From an uncultured Eubacteriales bacterium (lineage in GTDB: Bacteria; Bacillota; Clostridia; Christensenellales; Aristaeellaceae): 64,000 nucleotides of DNA. Under the pieces are notes generated by a model. That model searched no databases. It saw only the letters and a program-made list of their open reading frames with translations, and had not been told where the DNA came from. Shown here piece by piece: positions 7,309-16,999 of the stretch (the first letter of the stretch is position 1; each line of letters opens with the position of its first letter). The position numbers and the translations under genes were made by a program. Location: contig USCW01000001.1 in NCBI GenBank assembly GCA_900553315.1, positions 50,426-114,425 on the forward strand, given 5' to 3'.

Positions 7309-8442
7309 ATGGCTGCACCTAGCTACCGAACTGCCGTAGATGAACGGCGTATTGCTCAAATTCGCCAGATCACGCATGAATTACCCGCATCCTGTTCAGA
7401 TTTTTTGCGCGGCATTGCCATGACAACGAGTACATTCACACGGCTGGCTTATGCGCTTGATTTGTGCACATTTTTTCACTATCTGGCTGAAGAACGTGTC
7501 GCTTTTGCGGACAAACCTGTCGCGCAGTTTACGGACGCGGACATCGAACGGATCTCGCAAAAGGATCTTGAAGACTATGCTGAGTTTCTAACGCTTTATT
7601 ATAAGCATCCCCCTACGGCAGATGATACCGAGGCCATTCCCTGCAAGCCGATTGTCAATCATGAGCTGGCTGTCAAGCGCAAGCTGTGTTCTTTACGCTC
7701 ATACTTTGATTATATGTTCCGCAGCAAACGGCTGTCAGCTAATGTGAGCCAACTGGTAGAGCTCCCTAAGATTCATGAGAAGCCGATTCTGCGCCTGAAT
7801 GCGGATGAATTGCAGAAAATGCTGGAGCTTTCCCAAACCGGCGAAAACATGACTAAGGGACAGGCTAAGTTTCATAAACTGACGGCCGCTCGTGACTATG
7901 CGATGCTGTCGCTTTTTCTGGGCACAGGTATTCGTGTTTCGGAATGTGTAGGACTCAATATAGAGGATATTGATTTTTCACAAAACGCTTTTCTGGTTAC
8001 GCGAAAGGGTGGCAATCAGGTCGTGCTTTATTTCCCACAGGAAGTAGCAGACGCGCTTCAGGCCTACTTGGTGCAACGGGAGCACATCGATGCGCTTCCC
8101 GGCCACGAGAATGCCCTTTTCCTCAGCTTGCAGCGCAAGCGCATGAATCAGCGTTCTATCCAGAAGCTTGTCAAAAAGTACGCTGCTTATGCAGCACCGC
8201 TGAAGCCGCGCATCAGTCCGCATAAACTGCGCAGTACTTTTGGCACAAATCTTTATCACGCAACTGGAGATATTTATCTGGTGGCCGATGTGTTAGGCCA
8301 TACGTCCGTGGATACAACGCGAAAGCACTATGCCGACATGACAGATTCCCGTAGGCGGATGGCCGCAGAGCATGTACATTTGCCTACTGCGGAAGGAAAT
8401 GCCGATTCACAGGAGGTCTTTTCCACCGAAGAACAGCCCTAA
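7309..8442 (+). CDS. Tyrosine recombinase, XerC/XerD-like
   Basis: A 377-residue phage-integrase-type recombinase. The N-terminal SAM-like core-binding domain covers roughly residues 20-150. The catalytic domain shows Arg in GTGIRVSECVGLN, Lys in VTRKGGNQV, His and Arg in HKLRSTFGT, His in LGHTSVDTT and the nucleophile Tyr in RKHYADM. The length and lack of extra domains suit a chromosome-dimer resolvase, but it is longer than typical XerC (about 300), with extra C-terminal residues and an insertion near residue 110. The start at 7309 is chosen for its GAGGAGG site. It faces hslUV, next to which xerC (codV) sits in Bacillus, but on the opposite strand. Confidence 0.88.
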   Translation: MAAPSYRTAVDERRIAQIRQITHELPASCSDFLRGIAMTTSTFTRLAYALDLCTFFHYLAEERVAFADKPVAQFTDADIERISQKDLEDYAEFLTLYYKHPPTADDTEAIPCKPIVNHELAVKRKLCSLRSYFDYMFRSKRLSANVSQLVELPKIHEKPILRLNADELQKMLELSQTGENMTKGQAKFHKLTAARDYAMLSLFLGTGIRVSECVGLNIEDIDFSQNAFLVTRKGGNQVVLYFPQEVADALQAYLVQREHIDALPGHENALFLSLQRKRMNQRSIQKLVKKYAAYAAPLKPRISPHKLRSTFGTNLYHATGDIYLVADVLGHTSVDTTRKHYADMTDSRRRMAAEHVHLPTAEGNADSQEVFSTEEQP

Positions 8443-8448
8443 ACAGAG

Positions 8449-8493
8449 AATCGCTCAGCAGACTGAAATCTATCAGTCTGCTGAGCGATTTTT
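8449..8493 (+). terminator. Strong terminator after the recombinase gene
   Basis: Eighteen-base arms (8449-8466 and 8473-8490) pair perfectly over a six-base loop and run into TTTTT. It also faces the end of the minus-strand Cys-rich gene, whose stop codon overlaps its T-run. Confidence 0.92.
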
Positions 8494-8695
8494 AATGTTT
8501 TTCAGTCTGTTCACGCTCGAATTCCTGCTCCAGCTCAATGCGGTCAATCGCAATGGCGCGATAGGTTGCATCCCCATTGACGCACTTCATGCAGTTATCG
8601 CAGATTTTATTCGGATCAAGATCACAGCGGTCACACTCGCCGCAGCCGTTACAAATGCGATCATCATAGAGTACGCACATTTTTGGCTCTTTCAC
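8492..8695 (-). CDS. Small cysteine-rich protein, probable metal or Fe-S binder
   Basis: A 67-residue protein with eight cysteines. The core is CNGCGECDRC, seven residues, then CDNCMKC, that is C-x2-C-x2-C-x2-C-x7-C-x2-C-x2-C. Such spacing suggests iron-sulfur or zinc sites, though it is not the classic ferredoxin CxxCxxCxxxC pattern. The rest is acidic and charged (RIELEQEFEREQTEKH) with no membrane segment. The start is GTG, behind GGGAGG. It has its own good promoter (8725-8753), which argues that it is real. I do not recognise a function. Confidence 0.75.
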   Translation of the reverse strand: MKEPKMCVLYDDRICNGCGECDRCDLDPNKICDNCMKCVNGDATYRAIAIDRIELEQEFEREQTEKH

Positions 8696-8724
8696 AGTCT
8701 TCGCCTCCCTTGTTGCTGAACATT

Positions 8725-8753
8725 ATTATAGCACCATATTAGATAAGCTGCAA
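8725..8753 (-). promoter_or_regulatory. Promoter of the Cys-rich small protein
   Basis: On the minus strand TTGCAG (8748-8753), 17 bases and TATAAT (8725-8730), about 30 bases before the GTG start. Confidence 0.75.
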
Positions 8754-8770
8754 TTTGAAACAGCATAAAT

Positions 8771-8815
8771 AAAAACAGCGATGAGGGAAAAACTTTGCAC
8801 GGCGATTCCCTCACC
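8771..8815 (-). terminator. Terminator after hslU
   Basis: TTCCCTCACC (8806-8815) pairs with GATGAGGGAA (8780-8789) with one mismatch; on the minus strand the hairpin is followed by GCTGTTTTTATTT. It ends the long rbgA-to-hslU run. Confidence 0.75.
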
Positions 8816-8831
8816 GCTTGCTTATTTACCT

Positions 8832-10196
8832 TTACAGGATATACCGCCGCATATCCGCCGGTTTATTATCGCCGCTGAGATGCTCACGAACATAATCGCC
8901 GTTGATTTTCAGTTCAAAAGGCGGCATATTCTCATCCCCCGCATTAAAGGAAACATCCTCCAACAACTGTTCAAAAACCGCATGAAGCCGACGTGCGCCG
9001 ATGTCTTCGCTGGTTTCGTTGGCATTCCACGCCGCTTCGGCGATAGCGTCAATCGCGCTGTCTTCAAAGGTCAGCATCACCTTATCGACAGCCAGCAGTG
9101 CTTTATACTGCCGGGTCAGTGCATTGTCAGGCTGCGTCAGAATGCGGGAGAAATCCTCCTTTGTCAGACTCTTCAGCTGTACATGCACCGGGAAGCGACC
9201 CTGAAGCTCAGGAATCAGGTCGCTTACCTTGGATACATGGAACGCACCCGCCGCAATAAACAGCATGTAGTCTGTCTTAACGGGGCCATACTTCGTATTT
9301 ACTGTGCTGCCTTCCACAATGGGCAGAATATCCCGCTGGACACCTTCGCGGCTGACATCCGGGCCGCCGTTTCCACGATGCTCGGCAATCTTGTCGATCT
9401 CGTCAATGAAAACGATGCCATTTTGTTCCGCACGGGCAATGGCTTCTTCCTGCACCGCATCGCTGTCGATCAGCTTTTCAGCTTCTTCCTGTTCCAGAAT
9501 CTTGCGGGCTTCTTTGACCTTTACATGCCGCAGCTTTGTCTTCTTGGGCATCATCCCGCCCATCATGTCGCCCAAGCTGATGGAATTTCCGCCAACCTCC
9601 AGCGTGGGAGCTTCTTCCGTGACCTCAACCTCCAGCTCGCGCTCTTCCAGCTCGCCGCGCATCAGCTGCTGACGAATCTCTTCACGCTTGCCGGAAAGCT
9701 TTTCTTGTTCTTCTTGATTAGGCTCCTGTTCCTTCTGTTTCCCCAGCAGAAAGTCCAGCGGATTCCCGGCGGCCTTCTTCGGCGGGTGCACTAGCAGCGT
9801 TACCAGACGATCTTCGGCCAGCACGCGGGCACGAGGCTGTACGCGCTTCTCATGCTCTTCCTTGACCATGCGAATAGCATTTTCCACCAAATCGCGTACA
9901 ATGCTCTCTACATCACGACCAACATAACCAACCTCGGTGAACTTAGTTGCTTCTACCTTAATGAAGGGCGCATTTACCAGCTTGGCCAGCCGACGGGCAA
10001 TCTCTGTTTTACCAACGCCGGTGGGACCGATCATCAGAATATTCTTCGGACTAATCTCCTCGCGCATGGACTCTTCTACCTTGGAACGACGATAGCGGTT
10101 GCGCAGCGCAATGGCAACGCTTTTCTTCGCTTCATCCTGACCAACAATATATCGATCAAGCTCCCTGACAATCTCGCGGGGCGTAAGCTCTCCCAT
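8832..10196 (-). CDS. hslU: ATP-dependent protease ATPase subunit HslU (ClpY)
   Basis: A 454-residue AAA+ unfoldase with Walker [10 protein letters not shown], pore loop GYVGRD, Walker [12 protein letters not shown] and the typical C-terminal ending RRYIL, which docks into HslV. The middle (about residues 110-220) is the charged I-domain, here rich in Glu and Lys. HslU unfolds substrates and feeds them to the HslV peptidase. It starts 12 bases after hslV with an AGGAGG site, so the two are co-expressed. Confidence 0.97.
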   Translation of the reverse strand: MGELTPREIVRELDRYIVGQDEAKKSVAIALRNRYRRSKVEESMREEISPKNILMIGPTGVGKTEIARRLAKLVNAPFIKVEATKFTEVGYVGRDVESIVRDLVENAIRMVKEEHEKRVQPRARVLAEDRLVTLLVHPPKKAAGNPLDFLLGKQKEQEPNQEEQEKLSGKREEIRQQLMRGELEERELEVEVTEEAPTLEVGGNSISLGDMMGGMMPKKTKLRHVKVKEARKILEQEEAEKLIDSDAVQEEAIARAEQNGIVFIDEIDKIAEHRGNGGPDVSREGVQRDILPIVEGSTVNTKYGPVKTDYMLFIAAGAFHVSKVSDLIPELQGRFPVHVQLKSLTKEDFSRILTQPDNALTRQYKALLAVDKVMLTFEDSAIDAIAEAAWNANETSEDIGARRLHAVFEQLLEDVSFNAGDENMPPFELKINGDYVREHLSGDNKPADMRRYIL

Positions 10197-10208
10197 AAAA
10201 TGGCCTCC

Positions 10209-10748
10209 TTACACTTCTTCAACAATCACGTTGTCATTCGTATAGACACAGATGGACGCCGCAATATGCAGCGCTTTTTCAGCAATTTCGCGGGCAGAAA
10301 GGTCGGTATTCTGCATTAGTGCACGCGCTGCAGCCAGCGCATAATTGCCGCCGGAGCCGATGGCCGCAATGCCCTCATCCGGGTCGATGACTTCCCCATT
10401 GCCGCTTAGGATCAGCATTGTTCCCTTATCGGCAACAATCATCAGCGAGTCCAGCTGCCGCATAGCCTGATCGCCGTGCCAGCTCTGCGCCACAGCAACC
10501 GCCGCACGCTCCAAATTGCCGCCGCATTGGGTCAGCTTCTCCTCAAATTTTTCGCTCAGCGTAAACGCATCCGCAACCGAACCGGCAAAACCAATCGCCA
10601 CCTGTCCACCATAAATACGGCGTACCTTGCGAGCGGTACTCTTGAAGATTGTATGCTCCCCCATCGTTACCTGACCGTCACCGGCGATAGCAATATGACC
10701 GTTGCGCTTTACCGCGCAAATGGTCGTCCCGCGAAATGAAATACTCAT
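10209..10748 (-). CDS. hslV: ATP-dependent protease peptidase subunit HslV (ClpQ)
   Basis: A 179-residue proteasome-beta-like peptidase: [39 protein letters not shown] and [16 protein letters not shown] are characteristic. Proteobacterial HslV exposes the Thr of TT by losing only Met; here a seven-residue leader MSISFRG precedes it, much as in Bacillus ClpQ, whose mature N-terminus is Ser2. So either Ser2 or Thr8 is the nucleophile. Forms a double hexamer capped by HslU. Confidence 0.96.
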   Translation of the reverse strand: MSISFRGTTICAVKRNGHIAIAGDGQVTMGEHTIFKSTARKVRRIYGGQVAIGFAGSVADAFTLSEKFEEKLTQCGGNLERAAVAVAQSWHGDQAMRQLDSLMIVADKGTMLILSGNGEVIDPDEGIAAIGSGGNYALAAARALMQNTDLSAREIAEKALHIAASICVYTNDNVIVEEV

Positions 10749-10879
10749 GGTTTCATCCCTCTTCTTTTCATTGAGCTTCTATGCAGTAGTTAGCACAAAA
10801 GCCGCTGTCCATACAGGCTGTTTCTGTTCAGCCTATGCTTAGTTTAGCATCCTTTTATCAACTTGGTGTGAATTTTGTC

Positions 10880-12196
10880 TTAAACCTGCTGTGCAGCGCT
10901 CCAATCCTTCAAATAAGCCAGCGATCGCGCAGAAACTGCCTCATAGCGCTGTGCCTTATTGCGGATTTTCTTATGCTCCCGATCAACTGGCAGCGGATCG
11001 ATCAGTCCAAAGGAGCAATTCATGGGCTGAAAATCGCGGTTCGGTGTTGCAACATAATGCCCCATGGCGCCGATAGCCGTCAGCCGCGGAAGCTCCACCG
11101 TTCCATTGCCCTGCAAATCGCTGGCCAACGATATGCCAGCCAGCAAACCGCTAGCCGCACTCTCCACATAGCCCTCTACGCCGGTCATCTGACCCGCAAA
11201 ATAGCATTGCGGACGGGAAATCATTTCAAAGTGGGCATTTAGGAACCCCGGTGACTGCAGAAATGTATTCCGATGCATCACACCATACCGTGCATAGGCC
11301 GCGTTTTCCAATCCGGGGATTAAGCCGAATACCCGCTTTTGCTCAGGAAATTTCAAGCGTGTTTGAAAGCCTACAATGTTGAAGAGCGTTCCTTCCGCGT
11401 TGTCCTGACGGAGCTGCACAACGGCAAAGGCTTCCTTGCCTGTACGTGGATCCTTCAAGCCAACAGGCTTCATAGGTCCAAAGGCCAGCACCATGCGGCC
11501 GCGTCGCGCCATGGATTCTACCGGCATACAGCCTTCGAAAACCTTTGTTTCCTCAAAGCCGTGAATCGGCGCAGTCTCTGCCGCCAGAAGCTCATCTACA
11601 AAGTGATTGTATTCTTCTTCTGTCATGGGACAATTCAGATAATCGTCGCCACGGTCATAGCGCGACTGCCGAAAAATTTTGTCCATATTTAAGGATTCAA
11701 GCGTAACAATCGGTGCGGCCGCATCATAGAAATTCAGCGTTCCCAGCCCCGGTAAAGCGGCAATTTCCTCCGCCAACGCATCAGAGGTCAGCGGGCCTGT
11801 GGCAACGATTGTCGGGCCGTCTGGAATGTGCTCTGCTTCCTCCCGGCAAACCGTCACCAGCGGATGCTCATCCAGCGTTTTCGTGATGAAGCCGGAAAAT
11901 TGCTCACGATCCACAGCCAACGCTCCGCCTGCAGGGACGCGTGCTTGATCTGCTGCACGCATGACCAGCGAATCCAGCAGCCGCATTTCCTCCTTCAGCA
12001 GGCCAACTGCGTTTGTCAGCCGGTCAGACCGCAGCGAATTCGAGCAAACCAGTTCCGCCATCCATGGCGTATGGTGCGCCGGAGAGGACTTCACAGGACG
12101 CATTTCTATCAATCGGACAGGAATGCCGCGTTTCGCAAGCTGCCACGCCGCCTCACTACCGGCAAGTCCTGCCCCCAGAACCGTTACCTGCTCCAT
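10880..12196 (-). CDS. trmFO: Folate- and FAD-dependent tRNA (uracil-54) C5-methyltransferase TrmFO
   Basis: A 438-residue flavoprotein beginning [20 protein letters not shown] (dinucleotide-binding fold) with the TrmFO-specific CSNSLRSD and [11 protein letters not shown]. It makes ribothymidine at position 54 of tRNA using methylene-tetrahydrofolate as carbon donor. The start codon overlaps the topA stop by one base (TAATG), so translation is probably coupled. Same order as in Bacillus (topA-trmFO-...-clpQ-clpY). Confidence 0.96.
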   Translation of the reverse strand: MEQVTVLGAGLAGSEAAWQLAKRGIPVRLIEMRPVKSSPAHHTPWMAELVCSNSLRSDRLTNAVGLLKEEMRLLDSLVMRAADQARVPAGGALAVDREQFSGFITKTLDEHPLVTVCREEAEHIPDGPTIVATGPLTSDALAEEIAALPGLGTLNFYDAAAPIVTLESLNMDKIFRQSRYDRGDDYLNCPMTEEEYNHFVDELLAAETAPIHGFEETKVFEGCMPVESMARRGRMVLAFGPMKPVGLKDPRTGKEAFAVVQLRQDNAEGTLFNIVGFQTRLKFPEQKRVFGLIPGLENAAYARYGVMHRNTFLQSPGFLNAHFEMISRPQCYFAGQMTGVEGYVESAASGLLAGISLASDLQGNGTVELPRLTAIGAMGHYVATPNRDFQPMNCSFGLIDPLPVDREHKKIRNKAQRYEAVSARSLAYLKDWSAAQQV

Positions 12197-14319
12197 TATT
12201 CTTCCTCCTGCTCCTCCGTGCTGGGAACTTCTACCCGGCAGCGGCAGGTTTCATTTGCGCACAAATGCCAAACCTCGCCCTTGCGACCCCGCTTCTCGAT
12301 CATATAGCTTCCGCATTGCGGACACTTCTGCGTTACAGGCTTTTCCCAGCTGACAAAGTCGCATTCCGGATAATGCTCACAACCATAGAATTTGCGATTC
12401 TTCTTACTCGTCTTCTCCATCAGTCGCCCGCCGCACTTGGGGCACGGCGCATCAATGTAAGTGATAATAGGCTTGGTATTGCGGCACTCCGGGAAATTCG
12501 GACAAGCCAAGAACCGTCCAAAGCGACCCATCTTATAGACCATCATGGCACCGCACTTGTCGCATTGCACGTCGCTGGGTTCGTCCTTGACCTCGACCTT
12601 TTCAATCTCCTGCTCGGCCTTGTCCAGTGTTTGCTTGAAGGGCGGATAGAATGCGCGAAGGATGTCCTTCCATCCCATTTTGCCCTCTTCCACCTCGTCC
12701 AGCTGATCCTCCATCTTGGCCGTAAACTCGGTATCCACGATCTGTGCAAAGAATTCCTCCATCATGGATGTGACCATGCGACCCAGTTCTGTGGGATACA
12801 GCCGCTTCTTTTCACGGCTGACATAGCCGCGGGCAATAATGGTTGTAATAGTCGGCGCATAGGTAGAGGGGCGACCAATCCCCTTTTCCTCCAACGCACG
12901 CACCAGCGAGGCTTCGGTATAGCGGGACGGCGGCTGTGTAAAATGCTGCTCGCTCTCCACATCGTCCACCAACACAGCATCGCCTTCTTTCATTTGAGGC
13001 AGTACCGTCTCAGCAGAAACAAGTTCGTCATCAGTTCCTTCTTCATAGACGCTGGTGAAGCCCGGAAACTTCTTGTGTTCGCCATAGAAACGAAGACCTA
13101 TGCCATCTCCGGCAATCTCCATGGTCATGGTTTCGTACAACGCGGGCATCATCTGGCTGGCGAGGAAACGATTATAGATCAGCTTATACAGGTTATACTG
13201 CTCCTTGGTCAAGCTGGCCTTGATCTGATCGGGCGTGCGATGCACGTCCGTGGGACGAATGGCCTCGTGAGCGTCCTGCGCATTCTTGCGGCCCTTATAC
13301 TCAATGGGCGCATCCGGAAGGTACTCCGGTCCAAAGCGCTCCGGAATGTATTCCCGCAACGCGGTCATGGCTTCATCGCTGATGCGCACGGAGTCGGTAC
13401 GGATATAGGACACAATACCTTGCGTGCCCTCGCCCTCCAAGTCAATGCCTTCATACAGCTGCTGAACGACCTGCATGGTACGCGCCGTTGTAAAGCCCAG
13501 CTTGCGGCTGGCTTCCTGTTGTAGGCTTGACGTGGTGAACGGTGCGGCAGGCGACTTCCGCTTCTCGCCATGCTTCACGGAATAAACGGCAAAGTGTGCC
13601 TTCTGAATGCGCTCTACGGCCCGCTGCGCCTCCTGTGCATTGGTAATGTTGGCCTTTTCGCCATCCAGCGTAGCCAGCTTTGCGGTAAAGTGCAGCTTCC
13701 GGCCGCGTCCGCCATGCAGCTGGGCTTTGACCATGACCTCCCAGTATTCCTCCGGGATGAACGCCTCAATATCCTCCTCGCGCATCACAACCATGCGGGT
13801 CGCAACGCTTTGAACACGACCGGCGGACAGACCCTTTTTCACCTTGGCCCACAAGAGCGGGCTGATCTTATAGCCCACCAGCCGATCCAATACACGCCGC
13901 GCCTGCTGCGCGTCTACGCGGCCCATATCAATGGGGCGCGGGTTCTTGATCGCGTTCTGAATCGCCTTTTTCGTTACCTCGTGGAACTCAATTCGGCAGG
14001 GCTCTTCCAGATTCATGCCGAGAATTTGCCCAAGATGCCAAGAAATCGCTTCACCTTCGCGGTCCGGGTCAGTTGCGAGGTACACTTCTGAAGCTGTGCG
14101 AGCTTCCTTGCGAATGCGTGTCAGAATATCGCCGCGTCCGCGGATGGTGATATACTTCAGTTCAAAGTCATTCTCCACATCCACGCCAAGCTGTGATTTC
14201 GGCAGATCACGCACATGTCCTTGAGATGCCTCGACCTTATAGCCCTTGCCAAGATATTTACTGATGGTGCGCGCCTTGGCAGGCGACTCCACAATAATCA
14301 ATTTCTGTTTAGCAGCCAT
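12196..14319 (-). CDS. topA: DNA topoisomerase I
   Basis: A 707-residue type IA topoisomerase. The Toprim domain starts [18 protein letters not shown]; the active-site tyrosine lies in [14 protein letters not shown] around residue 305. The C-terminus carries three four-cysteine zinc ribbons (CDKCGAMM...[15 protein letters not shown]...[15 protein letters not shown]...CANETC) from about residue 585. It relaxes negative supercoils. The GAGGAG site fixes the start. It lies 16 bases after dprA. Confidence 0.97.
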   Translation of the reverse strand: MAAKQKLIIVESPAKARTISKYLGKGYKVEASQGHVRDLPKSQLGVDVENDFELKYITIRGRGDILTRIRKEARTASEVYLATDPDREGEAISWHLGQILGMNLEEPCRIEFHEVTKKAIQNAIKNPRPIDMGRVDAQQARRVLDRLVGYKISPLLWAKVKKGLSAGRVQSVATRMVVMREEDIEAFIPEEYWEVMVKAQLHGGRGRKLHFTAKLATLDGEKANITNAQEAQRAVERIQKAHFAVYSVKHGEKRKSPAAPFTTSSLQQEASRKLGFTTARTMQVVQQLYEGIDLEGEGTQGIVSYIRTDSVRISDEAMTALREYIPERFGPEYLPDAPIEYKGRKNAQDAHEAIRPTDVHRTPDQIKASLTKEQYNLYKLIYNRFLASQMMPALYETMTMEIAGDGIGLRFYGEHKKFPGFTSVYEEGTDDELVSAETVLPQMKEGDAVLVDDVESEQHFTQPPSRYTEASLVRALEEKGIGRPSTYAPTITTIIARGYVSREKKRLYPTELGRMVTSMMEEFFAQIVDTEFTAKMEDQLDEVEEGKMGWKDILRAFYPPFKQTLDKAEQEIEKVEVKDEPSDVQCDKCGAMMVYKMGRFGRFLACPNFPECRNTKPIITYIDAPCPKCGGRLMEKTSKKNRKFYGCEHYPECDFVSWEKPVTQKCPQCGSYMIEKRGRKGEVWHLCANETCRCRVEVPSTEEQEEE

Positions 14320-14335
14320 GTTTCTCCTCCGATAT

Positions 14336-15439
14336 TTATGCCTTACGATAGATTCTGCCGGGACTCTGCATAATGAGTCCGGATAGCTCCAGCAGCGTCA
14401 GCGCAGCATTCAGCTTTGAAGCGTCTAAGCCGGTTTTGAAGGTTAATTGGTCAAAGGAAAGCTCTTCCACCGTCAAAAGCGACAGCACCGTACGCTGATC
14501 GGGATCCAGCGGTGGAAGCGATTCCATCACCTTAGGCGCCGAAGCCGCGTCTTCCCAGCCCATATCCGCCAGAATATCCGCTGCATCACGAATCAGCGTA
14601 GCGCCCTCACGGATAATCTGCAAGGGGCCCTCCGAGCCTTCCTGGCCCGCGGAACCGGGAAAAGCAAAAACATCCTTTCCCTGATCCAGCGCACAGCCAA
14701 CGGTAATCATCCCTCCGCTGCGTATGCGCCCCTCCATGAACAGAAGCCCGTCGCTCAGGCCGCTGATCAAACGATTGCGTGTAGGAAAATGATACGGCAA
14801 TGCGCCGACTCCCGGCGGATACTCGCTCAGTACCAGTCCCCCATGCTCTATAATGTCTTGATCCAAACCCTCGCGTCCAAGCGGTTTGGGACGTTCCAGC
14901 CCGCATCCGGCAAGACCAATGGTCGGCGAGGTGCCCATCATGCAGCCGTCATGCGCCGCAGTATCAATGCCGGGAGCCATGCCGCTGACGATGCAGACGC
15001 CACTTCGACTCAAATCTTCCGCAATATGCCGTGTCACATTCACACCGTAGTCAGAGCTTTTTCGCGTGCCCACAATGGCCAGATGCCGCCCCAGCAGACA
15101 ATTTAGCTCACCCCGCCAATAGAGCATCCATGGTGGGTCGTTCAACTGACGAAGGAGCTCCGGAAAACGTTCATCCTCCTGCTGTAATAAGCCGATCTCG
15201 TTTTTTTGCAGCAGAACGAGCCGATCATGCATCCGCTTTCGCTCAGCCTCTTCCAGCAGAATGCCGCATTGACGAGATGAAAGGCCGCAATTCTTCAGCG
15301 GCTTATCCCCATGACGCTGTACAGCATCATACACGCCTTCTGCGGAACCGAGATTTTCCAGCATCTGTTCAAAAGTACTGCTGCTGATTTCAGCCACAGA
15401 CAGCCATACCCGGCAAGCATCCTCTCGAGAATAATGCAA
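14336..15439 (-). CDS. dprA: DNA-processing protein DprA (Smf)
   Basis: A 367-residue protein with an N-terminal helical domain, the extended Rossmann fold of DprA (AIVGTRKSSDYG, VSGMAPGIDTAAHDG, FPTRNRLISGLSDG, GGMITVGCALDQG) and a C-terminal winged-helix tail. DprA loads RecA on incoming single-stranded DNA during transformation. The start is TTG behind GGAGGTGAG; that GGAGG also holds the comM stop. Together with comM it suggests transformation capacity, though no uptake machinery is in the window. Confidence 0.95.
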   Translation of the reverse strand: MHYSREDACRVWLSVAEISSSTFEQMLENLGSAEGVYDAVQRHGDKPLKNCGLSSRQCGILLEEAERKRMHDRLVLLQKNEIGLLQQEDERFPELLRQLNDPPWMLYWRGELNCLLGRHLAIVGTRKSSDYGVNVTRHIAEDLSRSGVCIVSGMAPGIDTAAHDGCMMGTSPTIGLAGCGLERPKPLGREGLDQDIIEHGGLVLSEYPPGVGALPYHFPTRNRLISGLSDGLLFMEGRIRSGGMITVGCALDQGKDVFAFPGSAGQEGSEGPLQIIREGATLIRDAADILADMGWEDAASAPKVMESLPPLDPDQRTVLSLLTVEELSFDQLTFKTGLDASKLNAALTLLELSGLIMQSPGRIYRKA

Positions 15440-15445
15440 CCGGGC

Positions 15446-16978
15446 TCACCTCCAATATTTTCCATCGAGACTGCGATACTGGATAGCTTCGGCCACGTCG
15501 GGTGATTCGATCTTTTCTGAACCGCGCAGATCGGCCAGCGTCCGGGCAACCTTCAAGACGCGCCCATAGGCGCGCATACTCATTCCCATGCGTTCTACGG
15601 CAAGATGCAGCAGCTGTGTGGAGGCTGCATCCAGTTCACAATACTTCTTCGACAGCCGTGCGTCCAGCTGTGCGTTGCAATGAATTCCCTCCTGCCGATA
15701 GCGCTCCTGCTGAAGCTTCCGCGCTTTGGATACTCGCTCGCGAACCTGCGCGGAGGATTCAGCGGGCGCTGCTTGATTGATCTCCTGCACAGGGACTGCG
15801 TCCACCTCGATCTGAATATCGATTCGATCCAGCAAAGGCCCGCTGACGCGATCCAGATAACGCCGTATTTCATGCGCAGAGCAACGGCATTTCTTGGTCT
15901 TGCTCCCATAATAACCGCAGGGACAGGGATTCATACTGGCAATGAACATAAAACTGGCTTGATATTGCGCCTGATTCTGCACTCGCGTTACGGAAACGAT
16001 GCCATCCTCCAAAGGTTGGCGCAGCGCCTCCAATGCGGGACGCGAAAACTCAGGCAGTTCATCCAGAAACAGTACGCCGTTATGCGCCAGCGAAACCTCG
16101 CCCGGCCGCGCATTGGAGCCGCCGCCAATCAGCGACGCTACCGACGCGCTATGATGCGGCGCACAAAACGGCCGCAGCACCATCAAACCGCTTCCCGGCT
16201 GCATTCGCCCTGCAATCGAATGAATACGCGTTGTTTCGAGTGCTTCTTCAAAGGTCATGGGCGGCAGAATCCCCGGCAGACAGCGTGCCAGCATGGTTTT
16301 TCCGGAGCCTGGTACGCCAATCATCAGCATATTATGACCACCTGCTGCGGCAACCTCCAAGGCTCTTCGCGCACCGGTCTGGCCCTTCACCTGACTCATA
16401 TCAACGGCAATTTGTGCCGTTTCCAGAAAATCATCATAGGAGCGCTGCTCCTGCGCAGGAATGGGTTCCCTACCCTTTAGATGGTTCACCACCATATTCA
16501 GGTTCTTCGCGGGATGCACACGAATCCCCTGAATGCAGCTGACCTCTCGCGCATTTCCCTCCGGCAAAATCACGTCGGTCACGCCATGCTCGCTGGCGCT
16601 GATGACCATGGGCAACGCACCGCGCACCGGCTGAAGCGAACCATCCAGCGAAAGCTCGCCCAGCGTCAGTACATGACTCAAATCCAGCATATCTAATTGT
16701 CTGCTGGCCATCAGAATACCCAGCGCAATCGGAAGGTCAAACGCCGGGCCTTCCTTTTTGGTGTCTGCCGGGGCAAGATTGACGGTAAGCCGCCCCACCG
16801 GCATGGAATAGCCAGAATTTTGGATTGCGGCCCGCACACGGTCTCGGCTTTCCTTTACCGATGCATCAGGCAACCCGACCACTTCCATGGCCATCATGCC
16901 GCCAGATAGGTAGACCTCTACCTTCACCTCAAACCCGTTTACACCATTCAGTCCGTAACCCAGGGTACGTGCAAGCAT
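15446..16978 (-). CDS. comM: YifB/ComM-family Mg-chelatase-like AAA ATPase
   Basis: A 510-residue protein: N-terminal Lon-protease-like S5 fold (residues 1 to about 170), an AAA+ module with Walker A IGVPGSGKTMLARCLPGILP and Walker B GVLFLDELPEF, and the Mg-chelatase C-terminal domain ending in the helix of YifB proteins. ComM is a branch-migration helicase that helps integrate transforming DNA in gamma-proteobacteria; the role in Firmicutes is inferred. Two GGAGG sequences precede the start. It lies 7 bases ahead of dprA. Confidence 0.94.
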   Translation of the reverse strand: MLARTLGYGLNGVNGFEVKVEVYLSGGMMAMEVVGLPDASVKESRDRVRAAIQNSGYSMPVGRLTVNLAPADTKKEGPAFDLPIALGILMASRQLDMLDLSHVLTLGELSLDGSLQPVRGALPMVISASEHGVTDVILPEGNAREVSCIQGIRVHPAKNLNMVVNHLKGREPIPAQEQRSYDDFLETAQIAVDMSQVKGQTGARRALEVAAAGGHNMLMIGVPGSGKTMLARCLPGILPPMTFEEALETTRIHSIAGRMQPGSGLMVLRPFCAPHHSASVASLIGGGSNARPGEVSLAHNGVLFLDELPEFSRPALEALRQPLEDGIVSVTRVQNQAQYQASFMFIASMNPCPCGYYGSKTKKCRCSAHEIRRYLDRVSGPLLDRIDIQIEVDAVPVQEINQAAPAESSAQVRERVSKARKLQQERYRQEGIHCNAQLDARLSKKYCELDAASTQLLHLAVERMGMSMRAYGRVLKVARTLADLRGSEKIESPDVAEAIQYRSLDGKYWR

Positions 16979-16999
16979 CCTCCGTACCTCCGAAAAAAG

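Noticed and set aside
7309..8442. The tyrosine recombinase as a mark of a prophage or integrative element
   Set aside because: No phage, relaxase or attachment-site repeats adjoin it; neighbours are housekeeping genes.
8781..9794. A 337-codon plus-strand frame antisense to hslU
   Set aside because: It has no ribosome site or domain and overlaps a certain gene completely.
12013..13524. A 503-codon plus-strand frame across trmFO and topA
   Set aside because: It is antisense to two well-identified genes and its sequence is His/Leu/Gln-rich with no recognisable motif.
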